Notes under the pieces: model-generated | What the model was told of the DNA's origin: nothing | Seen by the model: only the letters and a program-made list of their open reading frames with translations | Databases searched by the model: none | Made by a program: the position numbers and the translations under genes | Assembly: GCF_016654015.1 (NCBI RefSeq) | Contig: NZ_JAEPWM010000006.1 | Location: forward strand, 124,001-188,000 | Source of the DNA: Ramlibacter ginsenosidimutans | GTDB lineage: Bacteria; Pseudomonadota; Gammaproteobacteria; Burkholderiales; Burkholderiaceae_C | DNA length: 64,000 nt | Direction of reading: 5' to 3' | Shown: positions 1 to 9,240 of the stretch, piece by piece | Layout: the number at the start of each line of letters is the position of its first letter | How positions within the stretch are numbered: the stretch's first letter is position 1

Positions 1-1
1 G

Positions 2-541
2 GTGGGCATCGCGGTCGCCGGCACCGAACTGCAGGTCGTCGACCTGGAGCAGGGCAAGCGGGTGCTGCCGACCGGAGAGCGCGGCGAGATCCGCGCACGC
101 GGCCCGCAGCTCATGAGCGGCTACTTGAACCTGCCGGCCGAAACCAAGGAGGCGCTGCGCGATGGCTGGCTCTACACCGGCGACATCGGCGAATTCGATG
201 CGGACGGCTACCTCTACATCCGCGACCGCAAGAAGGACCTGGTGATCGTCGGGGGCTACAACGTGTACCCGCGCGAAGTGGAGGAGGTGCTGTTCACGCA
301 CCCCGATGTCGCCGAGGCCGCGGTCGTCGGCCAACCCGACGCCTACCGCGGCGAGGTCCTGCGCGCCTTCGTGGTGCTGCGGCCGGGACGCGCTTTCGAC
401 GAGGAAGCGCTCAAGGCGTTCTGCGCCGGGCAACTCGCGCGCTACAAGGTGCCCGCGCGGATCGAGCCGCTGGAGGCGCTGCCGAAGACCGGCGTGAACA
501 AGACCGACAAGAAGGTGCTGAAGGCGCGCGTGCGCGGCTGA
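2..541 (+). CDS. Acyl-CoA ligase (AMP-binding family), C-terminal part
   Basis: This is the last 179 residues of an adenylate-forming acyl-CoA synthetase; the start lies upstream of the window. It would activate a carboxylic acid with ATP and CoA in the cytoplasm. Visible motifs are the TGD loop with DADGYLYIRDRKKD (the hinge of the family) followed by GGYNVYPREVEE, and near the end PKTGVNKTDKKVLK, which contains the expected catalytic lysine. The substrate cannot be read from this part. The gene ends in TGA about 100 bases before the fic gene, with a palindromic promoter region between them, so the two are probably not co-transcribed as one unit. The family assignment is secure. Confidence 0.9.
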   Translation: MGIAVAGTELQVVDLEQGKRVLPTGERGEIRARGPQLMSGYLNLPAETKEALRDGWLYTGDIGEFDADGYLYIRDRKKDLVIVGGYNVYPREVEEVLFTHPDVAEAAVVGQPDAYRGEVLRAFVVLRPGRAFDEEALKAFCAGQLARYKVPARIEPLEALPKTGVNKTDKKVLKARVRG

Positions 542-556
542 GGTGCGAGGCGCGCT

Positions 557-606
557 GCCTATAACAGGCAGCCCAGCCTTGCGTCTTGTTATAGGCTGGC
601 TATCAT
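557..606 (+). promoter_or_regulatory. Putative fic promoter with overlapping 10-bp inverted repeat
   Basis: GCCTATAACA at 557-566 and TGTTATAGGC at 587-596 form a perfect 10-bp inverted repeat with a 20-base spacer. A sigma70-like promoter fits the same bases: TTGCGT at 579-584, a 16-base spacer, and TATCAT at 601-606. The right arm of the palindrome therefore lies between -35 and -10, as an operator would. A CAGGAG ribosome-binding site follows before the fic start at 647. The palindrome is seen directly; the operator role is inference. Confidence 0.55.
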
Positions 607-646
607 ACGGCTCCAAACTCTGCCCATACAGGAGCCAGCCTTTCAC

Positions 647-1825
647 ATGGCGCATGCCGCAGGCCCCGCCCACGCGCACCGCGCCGGTCGCTACATTGCC
701 CAGCCTACGGGCTATCGAGCTTTCCATCCCGCGGCGCTGCCGCCGGACCCGCCGGTGGAGCTGACGGGTGACTTGCAGCGCCTGCTGTCGGCAGCCGACC
801 GTGCCTTGGGGCGGTTGGACGGGTCCGTCCTGACGTTGCCGAACCCGGACCTCTTCGTGCTCATGTACGTGCGCAAGGAGGCCGTGCTTTCCAGCCAGAT
901 CGAGGGGACACAGAGCTCCTTGCAGGACCTGCTTTCCGCCGAGGCGCAGATCTTCGACGAGAACATGCCGCGCGACGTGGACGAGGTCGTCAACTACGTC
1001 CGGGCGATGAAGCATGGTCTGGCACGCCTCGCCGAACTGCCGGTCTCCGTGCGGCTCATTCGCGAGATTCATTCCGAGTTGATGCAAGGCGTGCGCGGAG
1101 GCCGCCTGACCCCGGGTGAGCTGCGTACCAGCCAGAACTGGATCGGCCCCGCCGGCTGCACGCTGGCGACCGCCACCTTCGTGCCTCCCCCGCAGCACGA
1201 GGTTCCGCAGGCACTCGGCGCCCTCGAGAACTTCCTGCACCGGGATGACGATCTTCCGCCGTTGGTGAAGATTGGGCTGGCCCATGTCCAGTTCGAGACC
1301 ATCCACCCCTTCCTGGACGGCAACGGCCGCGTGGGACGCCTGCTGATCACCTTCCTGCTCACGGAACGACAGGTTTTGCACAAGCCCGTGCTGTACCTGT
1401 CGCACTACTTCAAGCGTCATCGGCAAGAGTACTACGAGCACCTGCAAGCAGTGCGCGACCGGGGCGAATGGGAATCGTGGCTCGCCTTCTTCCTTCGCGG
1501 CGTGGTGGAGGTGGCGCACGAAGCGACCGAAACCGCGCGCCGCATCCTGCACTTGCGAGAGCAGCACCGAAGCGCGATCACCGAGCACCTCGGTCGCGCC
1601 GCCGGCAGCGGCCACCGCGTGCTGGAGTCGCTCTTCGACCGTCCCATCGTCACAGTAGCGGATGTGCAGGGCATCACCGGCACCACGTATGCGGCCGCGA
1701 ACCAGCTCGTCGGCCGGCTCGTGCAGCTCGAAGTCCTGCAGGAGATGACCGGCTACACGCGCAACCGGCGGTTCCGCTACGCCCCCTACATCGCTCTATT
1801 CAACGATACGCCCCCGGCGGGTTGA
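647..1825 (+). CDS. Fic family AMP transferase-like protein with C-terminal winged helix
   Basis: The 392-residue protein carries the Fic core motif HPFLDGNGRVGR starting at about residue 220, with the catalytic His and the GNGR phosphate loop intact. Fic proteins usually transfer AMP or another nucleotide part to a hydroxyl side chain of a target protein. Residues 82-87 (SSQIEG) match the inhibitory helix pattern S/T-x3-E-G/N, so self-inhibition is expected (class II, N-terminal helix). The last 80 or so residues look like a winged-helix DNA-binding domain, common in this Fic_N-Fic architecture, which fits autoregulation at the palindrome just upstream. The start ATG has a CAGGAG site 11 bases upstream. 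No antitoxin-like small gene is adjacent. The target is unknown. Confidence 0.9.
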   Translation: MAHAAGPAHAHRAGRYIAQPTGYRAFHPAALPPDPPVELTGDLQRLLSAADRALGRLDGSVLTLPNPDLFVLMYVRKEAVLSSQIEGTQSSLQDLLSAEAQIFDENMPRDVDEVVNYVRAMKHGLARLAELPVSVRLIREIHSELMQGVRGGRLTPGELRTSQNWIGPAGCTLATATFVPPPQHEVPQALGALENFLHRDDDLPPLVKIGLAHVQFETIHPFLDGNGRVGRLLITFLLTERQVLHKPVLYLSHYFKRHRQEYYEHLQAVRDRGEWESWLAFFLRGVVEVAHEATETARRILHLREQHRSAITEHLGRAAGSGHRVLESLFDRPIVTVADVQGITGTTYAAANQLVGRLVQLEVLQEMTGYTRNRRFRYAPYIALFNDTPPAG

Positions 1826-1934
1826 TCGCCGCCGCGAGCGCGTGGACAGCTTGCGCGCGCAGATGTCCGATTCGGCTGTCGCTGGTGAGACGCCACAGCG
1901 GTCCGGGACTTTGGTCTCGCGGTACGCTTCCGTC

Positions 1935-3641
1935 ATGCAGTGTCCCGCTTCCACGCCGCGCCCGGAGACGCGGCACCTGCCTTTCTGGCCCACGGGCCAG
2001 TCCACCCACCTCACGCTGCCGCAGACGCACCTCTTCTACAACGCCGAGGTCGCGGCGACGCGCTTTCCGGACAAGCCTTTCATCGTCTTCTACGACAGCG
2101 TGCTCACGTTCGCGCAGTTCCGCGCGCAGGCCGAGCGCATCGCCGGCTTCCTGCAGCAGGACTGCGGGGTGCAGCCCGGCGACCGCGTGCTGCTGGACAT
2201 GCAGAACAGCCCCCAATGGGTGCTGGCCTATTACGGCATCCTGCGCGCCGACGCGGTCGTGGTCCCGGTGAATCCGATGAACAAGACGGAGGAACTGCGC
2301 CACTACGTGCAGGACGCGGGCGCGAAGGTCGCCTTCGTCGCGCAGGACCTGCTGCCGCTGATGCGGCCGCTGGTGGGCGGGCCCGACGGCCTGCAGCGCG
2401 CGATCGTCGCGACCTACAGCGACCACCTGACGGCGCAGACCGACCTGCAGGTGCCGGAGTTCGTGGCGGCTCCTCGCGTGCCGCTGGAAGGCGAGGGTCT
2501 CGTCGCTTGGCATGAGATGCTCGCCGCCGCGCGCACGCCGGCAGCGATGCGCGCCGGCCCCGACGATCTCGCCGTGATGCCGTACACGTCGGGCACGACG
2601 GGCCAGCCGAAAGGCTGCATGCACACGCACCGCAGCGTGATGACGACGGCAGTGCAGGGCGTGCAGTGGTTCGGGCGCACGCAGGACTGGGTGGCGCTCT
2701 CGGTGCTGCCTTTCTTCCACGTGACGGGCATGGCCGGCGGGATGAACGGGCCGCTGTATGCCGGCGGCACGATCGTGCTGCTGCCACGGTGGGACCGCGA
2801 CGCCGCGGCGCAATGCATACAGCGCTATCGCGTGCAGACCTGGCAGGCGATCACGACGATGGTGATCGACATGGTCTCGAACCCGCGCATCGGTGACTAC
2901 GACTTGAGCAGCCTCATCGGCATCCGCGGCGGCGGCGCGGCGATGCCCGAAGCCGTCGCGGCGCGCCTGAAGTCGCTCACCGGCCTGGACTTCGTCGAGG
3001 GCTACGGCATGTCGGAGACGCTCGCCGCGACCCACCTCAATCCGCCGCAGCGTCCCAAGCCGCAGTGCCTGGGCATCCCCATGTACGACGTCGACTCGCG
3101 GCTGGTGGATCCGGCTACCCTGGGTGCGGTGCCGCCCGGAGAGACGGGCGAGATCATCGTGCACGCGCCGCAGGTGATGCAGGGCTACTGGCGCAATCCG
3201 CAGGCCACGGCCGAAGCCTTCCTCGAGATCGACGGCAAGCGGTTCCTGCGCACCGGCGACCTCGGGCGCGTGGACGAGGACGGCTACTTCTTCATGACCG
3301 ATCGCCTGAAGCGCATGGTCAACGCGAGCGGCTTCAAGGTCTGGCCGGCGGAAGTGGAAGCGCTGATGCACCACCATCCGGCGATCCAGGAGGCCTGCGT
3401 CATCGCCGCGCGCGACCCCCGCCGCGGCGAGACGGTGAAGGCGCTGGTGGTGCTGCGGCGCGGACTCGCGCAGGAACCGACGCCGCAGGAGATCACGCAG
3501 TGGTGCCACGAGCACATGGCCGCCTACAAGGCGCCGCGGATCGTGGAGTTCGTGGATTCGCTGCCGCGCAGCGGCAGCGGCAAGGTGATGTGGCGGGAAC
3601 TGCAGGAGCAGCAGGACGCGAAGGACCGCCAGGCCTCGTAG
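1935..3641 (+). CDS. Acyl-CoA synthetase (long/medium-chain fatty acid-CoA ligase-like)
   Basis: From the ATG at 1935 this is a 568-residue adenylate-forming CoA ligase. It has the P-loop YTSGTTGQPKG (about residue 217), the GYGMSET motif, the hinge TGDLGRVDEDGYFFMTDRLKR and a C-terminal SGSGKVMWREL containing the catalytic lysine. An in-frame ATG at 1842 would add 31 residues that lack family character, so the later start is preferred. It converges on the binding protein of the minus-strand liv operon. Its TAG stop lies inside the palindromic repeat that separates the two genes. The natural acid is unknown; length and motifs fit medium- to long-chain or aromatic acid CoA ligases. Confidence 0.88.
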   Translation: MQCPASTPRPETRHLPFWPTGQSTHLTLPQTHLFYNAEVAATRFPDKPFIVFYDSVLTFAQFRAQAERIAGFLQQDCGVQPGDRVLLDMQNSPQWVLAYYGILRADAVVVPVNPMNKTEELRHYVQDAGAKVAFVAQDLLPLMRPLVGGPDGLQRAIVATYSDHLTAQTDLQVPEFVAAPRVPLEGEGLVAWHEMLAAARTPAAMRAGPDDLAVMPYTSGTTGQPKGCMHTHRSVMTTAVQGVQWFGRTQDWVALSVLPFFHVTGMAGGMNGPLYAGGTIVLLPRWDRDAAAQCIQRYRVQTWQAITTMVIDMVSNPRIGDYDLSSLIGIRGGGAAMPEAVAARLKSLTGLDFVEGYGMSETLAATHLNPPQRPKPQCLGIPMYDVDSRLVDPATLGAVPPGETGEIIVHAPQVMQGYWRNPQATAEAFLEIDGKRFLRTGDLGRVDEDGYFFMTDRLKRMVNASGFKVWPAEVEALMHHHPAIQEACVIAARDPRRGETVKALVVLRRGLAQEPTPQEITQWCHEHMAAYKAPRIVEFVDSLPRSGSGKVMWRELQEQQDAKDRQAS

Positions 3642-3776
3642 GCTGGCGCGGCCGGAGGCCGCGGGAGGTGAGCGGCGCGAACCCCAGCAGCGCGCGCCGC
3701 GCAAACCGCTGGGGTTCGCGCCACGCGCTCACCGGCGGCGGCCTGCGGCCGCCCCAGCCTACGCCGCCCCAGCCTA
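3638..3776. repeat. Palindromic intergenic repeat (GTAGGCTGG / GGTGAGC-CCCCAGC family), copy 1
   Basis: The element starts with GTAGGCTGG and ends with CCAGCCTAC, and encloses GGTGAGC..GCGAACCCCAGC (3667-3688) facing GCTGGGGTTCGCG..GCTCACC (3708-3733). The same units recur at 8510-8626 and 44561-44641. Here the outer arms provide the TAG stop codons of both convergent flanking genes. The potential long hairpin could act as a bidirectional terminator; that function is inference. Confidence 0.7.
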
Positions 3777-4937
3777 CTTCCCGAGTTCGGTCAGCTTCAC
3801 TTCCTTGAGCTTGCCGCCCTCGACCACGGCCACGCGGATGTCGCCGCTGGTGCCGCCGTTCGCGTCGATCGCGTCGTAGTTGGCCAGGTTCTGCGCGGCA
3901 GGCAGCTTCTTGATCGCTTCACCCAGCTTCGCGCGGATCGCGGTGGCGTCGCTGGTCGTGCCGGCCAGTTGCATCGCGAGCGCCGTGACGCGCATCGCCG
4001 TGTAGTTCAGGCTGGCTTCGGAGCCGGGCTCGCGGCCGGGATACTTCTGCATCCAGCGCGCCACCCAGGCCTTCACGTTGGCGGAGTTGTCCTCCATCAC
4101 CGGCAGCACGCCCACCGCGCCTTCGAGGGCCGCGTAGCTGCCGACGATGGGTTTCATCTCGTTGAGCTTGGCCTGGTCCATGACGATGAAGCCGCCCTTG
4201 AAGCCCAGGTCACGTGCCTGCTTGGCCACGAGGCCCGTGGGCTCGGAAGCGCCGCCGATGAACATCACGTCGGGCTTGGCCGCGAGCGCCTTGCTCACGC
4301 CGCTGTAGAAGTCGGTGGAGCGGTTGTAGCTCATGGGATTGTCGGCCACGATCTTGCCGCCCGCCGCCTCCCACGCCGGCTTCACCAGCGCGGTCCACTC
4401 CTTGGCGTATTCGTGGTCGGCGCCCGCGATCGCGAGGTTCTTGCCGAAGCGCTTCATGGTGTACGCCACGAAGGGCTTCACGTACGCCGAGAAGTCCGGC
4501 GGGATGCGCATCGTGTGCTTGTTGCCCATCGCGGTGATCTTGGGCACGCTGGTGTACGACAGCAGCAGCGCGTTGAGGCGATCGTTGCTGGTCTGGATGG
4601 CGAAGCCGCCGCCGGAGTGCGGGCACATCACCACCGGCGTCTTCGATTCCTGCACCAGGCGCTGGAAGTTGATCGCAGTTTCGCTCGGGTTGTACTTGTC
4701 GTCGAGGGCGACCACGTCGAAGGTGACCTTCTTGCCGCCGACCTGGAAGTTCTCGGCGTTCAGTTCGTCGACCGCGAACTTCAGTCCGTCGAGCGTGTTC
4801 TTGCCGTACTGCGCGGCGCCGCCCGAGAGCGGGCCGGAAAAGCCGATCTTCACGACTTCCTGTGCCGCGGCGGGCAGGCAGGCCGCGAGGGCGCTCAGTG
4901 CCACGGCGGCGGTCGCGATGCGTCGGTTCATCGTCAT
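3774..4937 (-). CDS. ABC transporter substrate-binding protein (branched-chain amino acid type)
   Basis: This is a 387-residue periplasmic binding protein of the LivJ/LivK (Peripla_BP_6) type. An N-terminal signal peptide ends near AAAQ (about residue 26), and the mature protein starts VVKIGFSGPLSGGAAQYGKN, the typical first strand and ligand loop. It is the last gene of the minus-strand operon livH-livM-livG-livF and would deliver the ligand to that permease. The ligand is unknown; Burkholderiales systems of this type often import aromatic or other carboxylic acids, which would fit the neighbouring CoA ligases. The TAG stop lies in the palindromic repeat. Confidence 0.92.
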   Translation of the reverse strand: MTMNRRIATAAVALSALAACLPAAAQEVVKIGFSGPLSGGAAQYGKNTLDGLKFAVDELNAENFQVGGKKVTFDVVALDDKYNPSETAINFQRLVQESKTPVVMCPHSGGGFAIQTSNDRLNALLLSYTSVPKITAMGNKHTMRIPPDFSAYVKPFVAYTMKRFGKNLAIAGADHEYAKEWTALVKPAWEAAGGKIVADNPMSYNRSTDFYSGVSKALAAKPDVMFIGGASEPTGLVAKQARDLGFKGGFIVMDQAKLNEMKPIVGSYAALEGAVGVLPVMEDNSANVKAWVARWMQKYPGREPGSEASLNYTAMRVTALAMQLAGTTSDATAIRAKLGEAIKKLPAAQNLANYDAIDANGGTSGDIRVAVVEGGKLKEVKLTELGK

Positions 4938-4980
4938 GCGGGATCTCTCCTTGGTTGGAATGGACTGCGGGATTGCGGGG

Positions 4981-5688
4981 TCAGGCGCCGATGTAGGCCT
5001 TGCGGACGGCGTCGTTGTTCATCAGGGTCTCGGGCGTGCCTTCGAGCACGATGCGCCCGCGCTCGATCACGTAGGCGCGGTGCGCGATCTTCAGCGCCGC
5101 ATGCGCGTTCTGCTCGGCCAGCAGCACGGTCGTGCCCGCGGCGTTGATGCGGTGGATCACGTCGAAGACCTGCTTGACCACCAGCGGCGCCAGGCCCAGG
5201 GACGGTTCGTCGAGCAGCAGTACGCGCGGGCGTCCCATGAGCGCACGGCCGATCGCCACCATCTGCTGCTGGCCGCCCGAGAGCGAGCCGGCGGGATCGT
5301 TCTTCTTCTGCGCGAGGATGGGGAACAGCGCCAGCACTTCCTCGAGCCGCGAGCGGTTGCCTGCACCGTCGCGGCGGTGCACGTAGGCCCCCAGCATCAG
5401 GTTCTTCAGCACCGTCATCTGCGGGAAGAGCTTGCGGCCTTCCGGGCACTGCACCAGGCCCCGCGCGACGATCTGCGCCGGCCGCGTGCCTGCGATCTCT
5501 TCGCCGTCGAGCCGGATGCTGCCGCTCGCCGGCTTGTGCAGGCCGCTGGCGGTCAGGAAGATCGAGCTCTTGCCGGCGCCGTTGGCACCCAGCAGGACCA
5601 CCAGTTCGCCGGCCGCTGCATGCAGGCCGATGCCATCGAGCGCGCGGAAGCTGCCGTAGGCGAGCGAGACGCCCTCAAGCGACAGCAT
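4981..5688 (-). CDS. livF: Branched-chain amino acid-type ABC transporter ATP-binding protein LivF
   Basis: This 235-residue ATPase has Walker [10 protein letters not shown], the signature [15 protein letters not shown], and Walker [14 protein letters not shown], the latter typical of LivF. It energises import together with LivG, LivM and LivH at the inner membrane. The ATG at 5688 is chosen because GGGGAG lies about 5 bases upstream and the protein then begins [12 protein letters not shown]; an ATG at 5709 is also in frame. The chosen start overlaps the end of livG by 14 bases, so translation is probably coupled. Confidence 0.92.
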   Translation of the reverse strand: MLSLEGVSLAYGSFRALDGIGLHAAAGELVVLLGANGAGKSSIFLTASGLHKPASGSIRLDGEEIAGTRPAQIVARGLVQCPEGRKLFPQMTVLKNLMLGAYVHRRDGAGNRSRLEEVLALFPILAQKKNDPAGSLSGGQQQMVAIGRALMGRPRVLLLDEPSLGLAPLVVKQVFDVIHRINAAGTTVLLAEQNAHAALKIAHRAYVIERGRIVLEGTPETLMNNDAVRKAYIGA

Positions 5689-6439
5689 GTTCGCTCCCCA
5701 GGTAGGCATCGATCACGGCGGGATTCGCGCGCACTTCGGCGGGCGTGCCTTCGGCGATCTTCTCGCCATAGCTCAGGACCAGGATGCGGTCGGCCAGGCG
5801 CATGATCATGTCCATCTTGTGCTCGATCAGGCACACGGTCAGGCCGTGCGCCACCATCTTGCGGATCAGGTCCGCGAGCCCCTCGGTCTCCTCCGGGTTC
5901 ACGCCGCCCGCGGGCTCGTCCAGCAACAGCAGCTTGGGCTCGGTCGCCAGCGCCAGCGCGAACGCGACGCGCTTGCGCTCCTCCTGCGAGATGTCGCCGG
6001 CCAGCCGGTTCTCGATGTGGCCCAGGCCCACGAAGTCCAGCGCGTCGCGCGCCTTCTCGCGGCACAGGCGCTCCTCCGCCTTCAGCCGCCGGGTCCCGAG
6101 CAGGACGTCGAGCAGGCCCGAGCGCGTGCGCAGCCGGTGGCCGACGATCAGGTTGTCCAGCACCGTCGCCGTGTCGAACAGCGTCGTCGCCTGGAAGGTG
6201 CGCGCGATGCCGAGCCGCGCGACCTGGTCGGTGCGCAGGCGCGTGATGTCGCGGCCTTCGAAGACGATGCTGCCTTCGCTGGCGGGATGCACGCCGGCGA
6301 TGAGGTTGAAGAAGGTCGTCTTGCCGGCGCCGTTGGGGCCGATGATGGCGTTGACCTTGCCGCCTTCGATGACGGTGCTGACGTCGTTGACCGCGACGTT
6401 ACCGCCGAAGCGCTTGGTGAGGTGGCGGACTTCAAGCAC
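5675..6439 (-). CDS. livG: Branched-chain amino acid-type ABC transporter ATP-binding protein LivG
   Basis: This is an ATPase of about 254 residues with Walker [10 protein letters not shown], a LivG-type signature region ([15 protein letters not shown] in place of canonical LSGGQ), and Walker [17 protein letters not shown]. The start is taken as GTG at 6439, giving [13 protein letters not shown] at the N-terminus, because GGAGG is 6 bases upstream; the in-frame upstream region is arginine-rich and unlike the family. It overlaps the end of livM by 8 bases. It works with LivF as the ATPase pair of the importer. Confidence 0.9.
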   Translation of the reverse strand: MLEVRHLTKRFGGNVAVNDVSTVIEGGKVNAIIGPNGAGKTTFFNLIAGVHPASEGSIVFEGRDITRLRTDQVARLGIARTFQATTLFDTATVLDNLIVGHRLRTRSGLLDVLLGTRRLKAEERLCREKARDALDFVGLGHIENRLAGDISQEERKRVAFALALATEPKLLLLDEPAGGVNPEETEGLADLIRKMVAHGLTVCLIEHKMDMIMRLADRILVLSYGEKIAEGTPAEVRANPAVIDAYLGSEHAVA

Positions 6440-7439
6440 CACGCACCTCCGTCGCCTGCGGACCCGCGATCGGATCGGATGCCGCGCTCGCATGCGCCGC
6501 GCGCCGTGCGCGCCACGCCAGCCAGGTGCCGACCACGCCGTGCGGCAGGAAGATGACCAGCGCGACCAGCAGCGGCCCGAAGATCACGAAACGGTACTCC
6601 TGCAGGAACTGCAGCGACTGCGTGAGCCAGGGCACGGCGATCGCGCCGAGCAGCGGGCCGAACACCGTGCCGAGTCCGCCGACCAGCATGTACATGGTCA
6701 TGTCGAAGGTGTTCTGCGATCCGGCGACGTCGGGACCGACGAAGCGGACGAACGCGGCGTACAGCGCGCCGGCCCAGCCCGCGTAGAGCACGGACACGAG
6801 GAAGGCGACCAGCTTGTTGCGCATCAGCGGGATGCCGAGCGCCTCGGCGAGGTCGTCGCCGTTGCGGATGGCGATGAAGGTGCGACCGAGCAGCGAGCCG
6901 GTGATGCGCTTCATGACCCACACGCCCAGCGCGAGGAAGGCCAGCACCAGGTAATAGAGCTGCACCGGCGTCTCGAAGCGCAAGGGCCCGATGGGCGCGG
7001 GGCCGGGGATGCCCATGAGGCCGACCGTGCCGTGGGTGACCGACTCCCACTTCTCCAGCACGAGGAACAGGATCACGCCCACGCACATCGTGAAGATGGA
7101 GAAGTAGTGGCCCTTGAGGCGCAGCGACAGCCAGCCGAGCGGCCATCCGAGCAGCGCCGTCACCGCGCCGGCCGCGACGAAGGCGATCCAGAACGGCACC
7201 TGGTGGTCCACGGTGAGGATGCCCAGGGTGTACGCGCCCACGGCCATGAAGCCGGCGTGCGCCATGTTGAACTGGCCCGTATAGCCCGTGATGAGGTTCA
7301 GGCCCAGCGTCGCGATCGCGAAGATGCAGGCCGTGGTCATCACGGTGAGCCGGTAGTCGTTGCCGGCGACGAAGGGGAACAGGACGCCCGCGGCGGCGAG
7401 CAGCGCCCACCCCAGCCAGCCTTCGAACCACTTGGGCAT
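6432..7439 (-). CDS. livM: Branched-chain amino acid-type ABC transporter permease LivM
   Basis: This 335-residue inner-membrane permease shows the LivM hallmark GLNLITGYTGQFNMAHAGFMAVGAY region near residue 45 and a later conserved stretch around GLGTVFGPLLGA. About nine hydrophobic segments can be counted. The start ATG at 7439 shares a base with the livH stop codon (TGATG), so the two are coupled. With LivH it forms the translocation pore. Earlier in-frame starts lie inside livH and encode no family sequence. Confidence 0.92.
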   Translation of the reverse strand: MPKWFEGWLGWALLAAAGVLFPFVAGNDYRLTVMTTACIFAIATLGLNLITGYTGQFNMAHAGFMAVGAYTLGILTVDHQVPFWIAFVAAGAVTALLGWPLGWLSLRLKGHYFSIFTMCVGVILFLVLEKWESVTHGTVGLMGIPGPAPIGPLRFETPVQLYYLVLAFLALGVWVMKRITGSLLGRTFIAIRNGDDLAEALGIPLMRNKLVAFLVSVLYAGWAGALYAAFVRFVGPDVAGSQNTFDMTMYMLVGGLGTVFGPLLGAIAVPWLTQSLQFLQEYRFVIFGPLLVALVIFLPHGVVGTWLAWRARRAAHASAASDPIAGPQATEVRGA

Positions 7440-8302
7440 CAGCGGGCTCCCTGCACGAAGATGCCTTGCGGGCGCAGCGACAGGATCACCACCAGCAGCA
7501 CGAAGGCGATGATGTCCTTGTAGTCGGTCGAGATGTAGAAGGCGCCGAAGGACTCGGCGAAGCCGATGATCAGTCCGCCCACGATCGCGCCGGGCACGCT
7601 GCCCATGCCGCCGAGGATGATGATGACGAAGGCCTTCGTGATCACCAGGTCGCCCATCGCGGGATAGACCAGGTTGATCGGCGCATAGAGCGTCGCGGCG
7701 ACAGCGGCGAGCACGCCCGAGATCGCGAAGGTCATGATCGCCACGCGGTCCGGGTCGATGCCCACCAGCGCCGCGCCTTCGCGGTTCTGGGCCATCGCGA
7801 TGATGGTGGAGCCCGTGACCGTCCGGGTGAGGAACAGGTGCAGTGCCAGCATCAGGGCGAAGGCGGCGACGATGATCAGCAGGCGCTGCTGCGGCAGCGC
7901 GAGGCTCGCAAACTCCACCATGCCGGTGTAGGGCGTCTGCATGCGCAGGAAGTCCGCGCCCCACAGCGCCTGCGCGCCGGATTCGAGGAACAGCAGCAGG
8001 CCGATCGCCGCGATCATCGGGTGCAGGCCGCTGGCCTTGCGCAGCGGATGGAACACCAGGCGCTCCGACACGGCGGCGATCAGCGCGACGACGATCGCCG
8101 CGCCCACCATGGCGAGCCAGTAGTTGACGCCCCAGCCGCCCATGAGCTTCAGCGCGATGAACGCGCCGACCATGTAGAAGGCGCCATGGGCGAAGTTCGG
8201 CACGTGCAGGATGCCGTACACCAGCGTGAGGCCGAGGGCCACCAGGCTGTAGATGCCGCCCAGGGTGAGGGCGTTGAGGGTTTGTTGCAGCAGCACGTCC
8301 AT
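7439..8302 (-). CDS. livH: Branched-chain amino acid-type ABC transporter permease LivH
   Basis: This 287-residue permease starts [24 protein letters not shown], the usual LivH N-terminus, and has the conserved [21 protein letters not shown] segment near residue 230. It is the first gene of the five-gene minus-strand import operon. The upstream 335 bases hold no gene and presumably contain the promoter. The substrate is unknown. Confidence 0.92.
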   Translation of the reverse strand: MDVLLQQTLNALTLGGIYSLVALGLTLVYGILHVPNFAHGAFYMVGAFIALKLMGGWGVNYWLAMVGAAIVVALIAAVSERLVFHPLRKASGLHPMIAAIGLLLFLESGAQALWGADFLRMQTPYTGMVEFASLALPQQRLLIIVAAFALMLALHLFLTRTVTGSTIIAMAQNREGAALVGIDPDRVAIMTFAISGVLAAVAATLYAPINLVYPAMGDLVITKAFVIIILGGMGSVPGAIVGGLIIGFAESFGAFYISTDYKDIIAFVLLVVILSLRPQGIFVQGAR

Positions 8303-8637
8303 GGGTGAGCCTCAGGCTTCAGGACGTGCGCGCGTGCGGCAGGCCGGCACGGGCCTGTCGGGGCGACGACGACATCGGGGGAATGACTCCAGCGGGGTTC
8401 TTCTTCAGCGCCTGCACTTTATGCGGCGGCGCAGCGGACTCTCTTACGGGAAAACCCCGCGAGCGGTCTCGTGCGCGACATGGAGGACGCCGAGTAGTCC
8501 TTTCCGCTTGCTGGGGTTCGCTGCGCTCACCTTCCGCGGCCGGCGGCCGCGCCAGCCTACGATTTCGCTCGCACGCTGGCGGGACGCGCGCATCGTAGGC
8601 TGGCGGTGAGCGCAGCGAACCCCAGCTCCCGCGCCGC
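8303..8637. other. Non-coding stretch between the liv operon and the marR gene
   Basis: No credible gene is seen here. The part near 8303-8460 is the leader of the liv operon; an AT-richer CATAAAGT (minus strand, near 8415-8424) could belong to its promoter, but no clear -35 is visible. The rest, 8510-8626, is a large palindromic repeat lying just beyond the end of the MarR gene. Confidence 0.6.
8510..8626. repeat. Palindromic intergenic repeat, copy 2
   Basis: Two perfect 22-base arms, GCTGGGGTTCGCTGCGCTCACC split as 8510-8531 and its complement at 8605-8626, enclose a second perfect 12-base pair, CCAGCCTACGAT (8552-8563) and ATCGTAGGCTGG (8592-8603). The same units occur at 3638-3776 and 44561-44641. 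It lies 3' of marR and 5' of livH, so it may end marR transcription. Confidence 0.8.
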
Positions 8638-9123
8638 TCACTCCTCCTCGTCGCCGCCCGCGCTCTCCTGCACGAGGCTGGCGTGCATCTCGATCATCTG
8701 CCGCAAGGTCTTCTTCAGTTCGTTGGAACGCGCGAGGCCGAAGGGCTGCAGCACGCGGTGCTCGTGCTCCTTGGCGAGATCGATCAGGCCGGACACCAGC
8801 TTGTCGCCGGCCGGGGTGATCGCGATCAGCGTGATGCGTCTATCGGTCTCGTGCGAGATGCGCCGCACCTGGCCGCGCGCCTCGAGCCGGTCGAGCACGC
8901 GCGTGAGCGTCGGCTGCTTCATGGTGGTGAGCCGGGCGAGCGCGCCGATGCTCATCGGGTCGGCGCCATCCAGGCTGGCCAGCACGCGCCAGTCGGACAC
9001 GGTGAAGCCCTTGGCCGTGACGATGCGGTGGAACTCACCGGAGATCAGGTGGCTCGCCTGCGCGAGCAGCGCCGGCAGGTAGTCGTCCACGAAGATCGCT
9101 GGGGTCTTGCCGGCCTTGCGCAT
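8638..9123 (-). CDS. MarR family transcriptional regulator
   Basis: This 161-residue winged-helix regulator contains SIGALARLTTMKQPTLTRVLDRLE (recognition helix region, about residues 60-85) and the wing residues HETDRRI followed by LIAITPAGDKL, all typical of MarR. MarR proteins are dimers that leave DNA when a small, often aromatic, ligand binds. The gene is divergent from the operon starting at 9241. A motif in that promoter is repeated in the iorA promoter, so this protein is the best candidate for controlling both. In Variovorax, MarR regulators control indole-3-acetate degradation loci; the parallel is by context only. Confidence 0.88.
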   Translation of the reverse strand: MRKAGKTPAIFVDDYLPALLAQASHLISGEFHRIVTAKGFTVSDWRVLASLDGADPMSIGALARLTTMKQPTLTRVLDRLEARGQVRRISHETDRRITLIAITPAGDKLVSGLIDLAKEHEHRVLQPFGLARSNELKKTLRQMIEMHASLVQESAGGDEEE

Positions 9124-9157
9124 GGTGCATTGTCGTTTCTACCGAGGCGGTGAGTGC

Positions 9158-9186
9158 TTGACAGCTCAATATATGAAAAGTAATGT
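9158..9186 (+). promoter_or_regulatory. Sigma70-type promoter with putative MarR operator in the spacer
   Basis: TTGACA (9158-9163), a 17-base spacer and TAATGT (9181-9186) form a strong promoter reading toward 9241. The spacer and -10 carry CAATATATGAAAAGTAATG (9167-9185), 16 of 19 bases identical to the complement of 13159-13177 in the iorA promoter. AGCT flanks both copies on the same side. A repressor bound here would block RNA polymerase. Confidence 0.65.
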
Positions 9187-9240
9187 ACATGCGCAAGCGG
9201 ACGCACCCTGCCGCCGCCCTGACCCGGAAAGAACGCACGC

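Noticed and set aside
1842-1934. Extended N-terminus of the second acyl-CoA ligase
   Set aside because: The 31 extra residues do not resemble the family and there is no clear ribosome-binding site; ATG 1935 gives the usual start.
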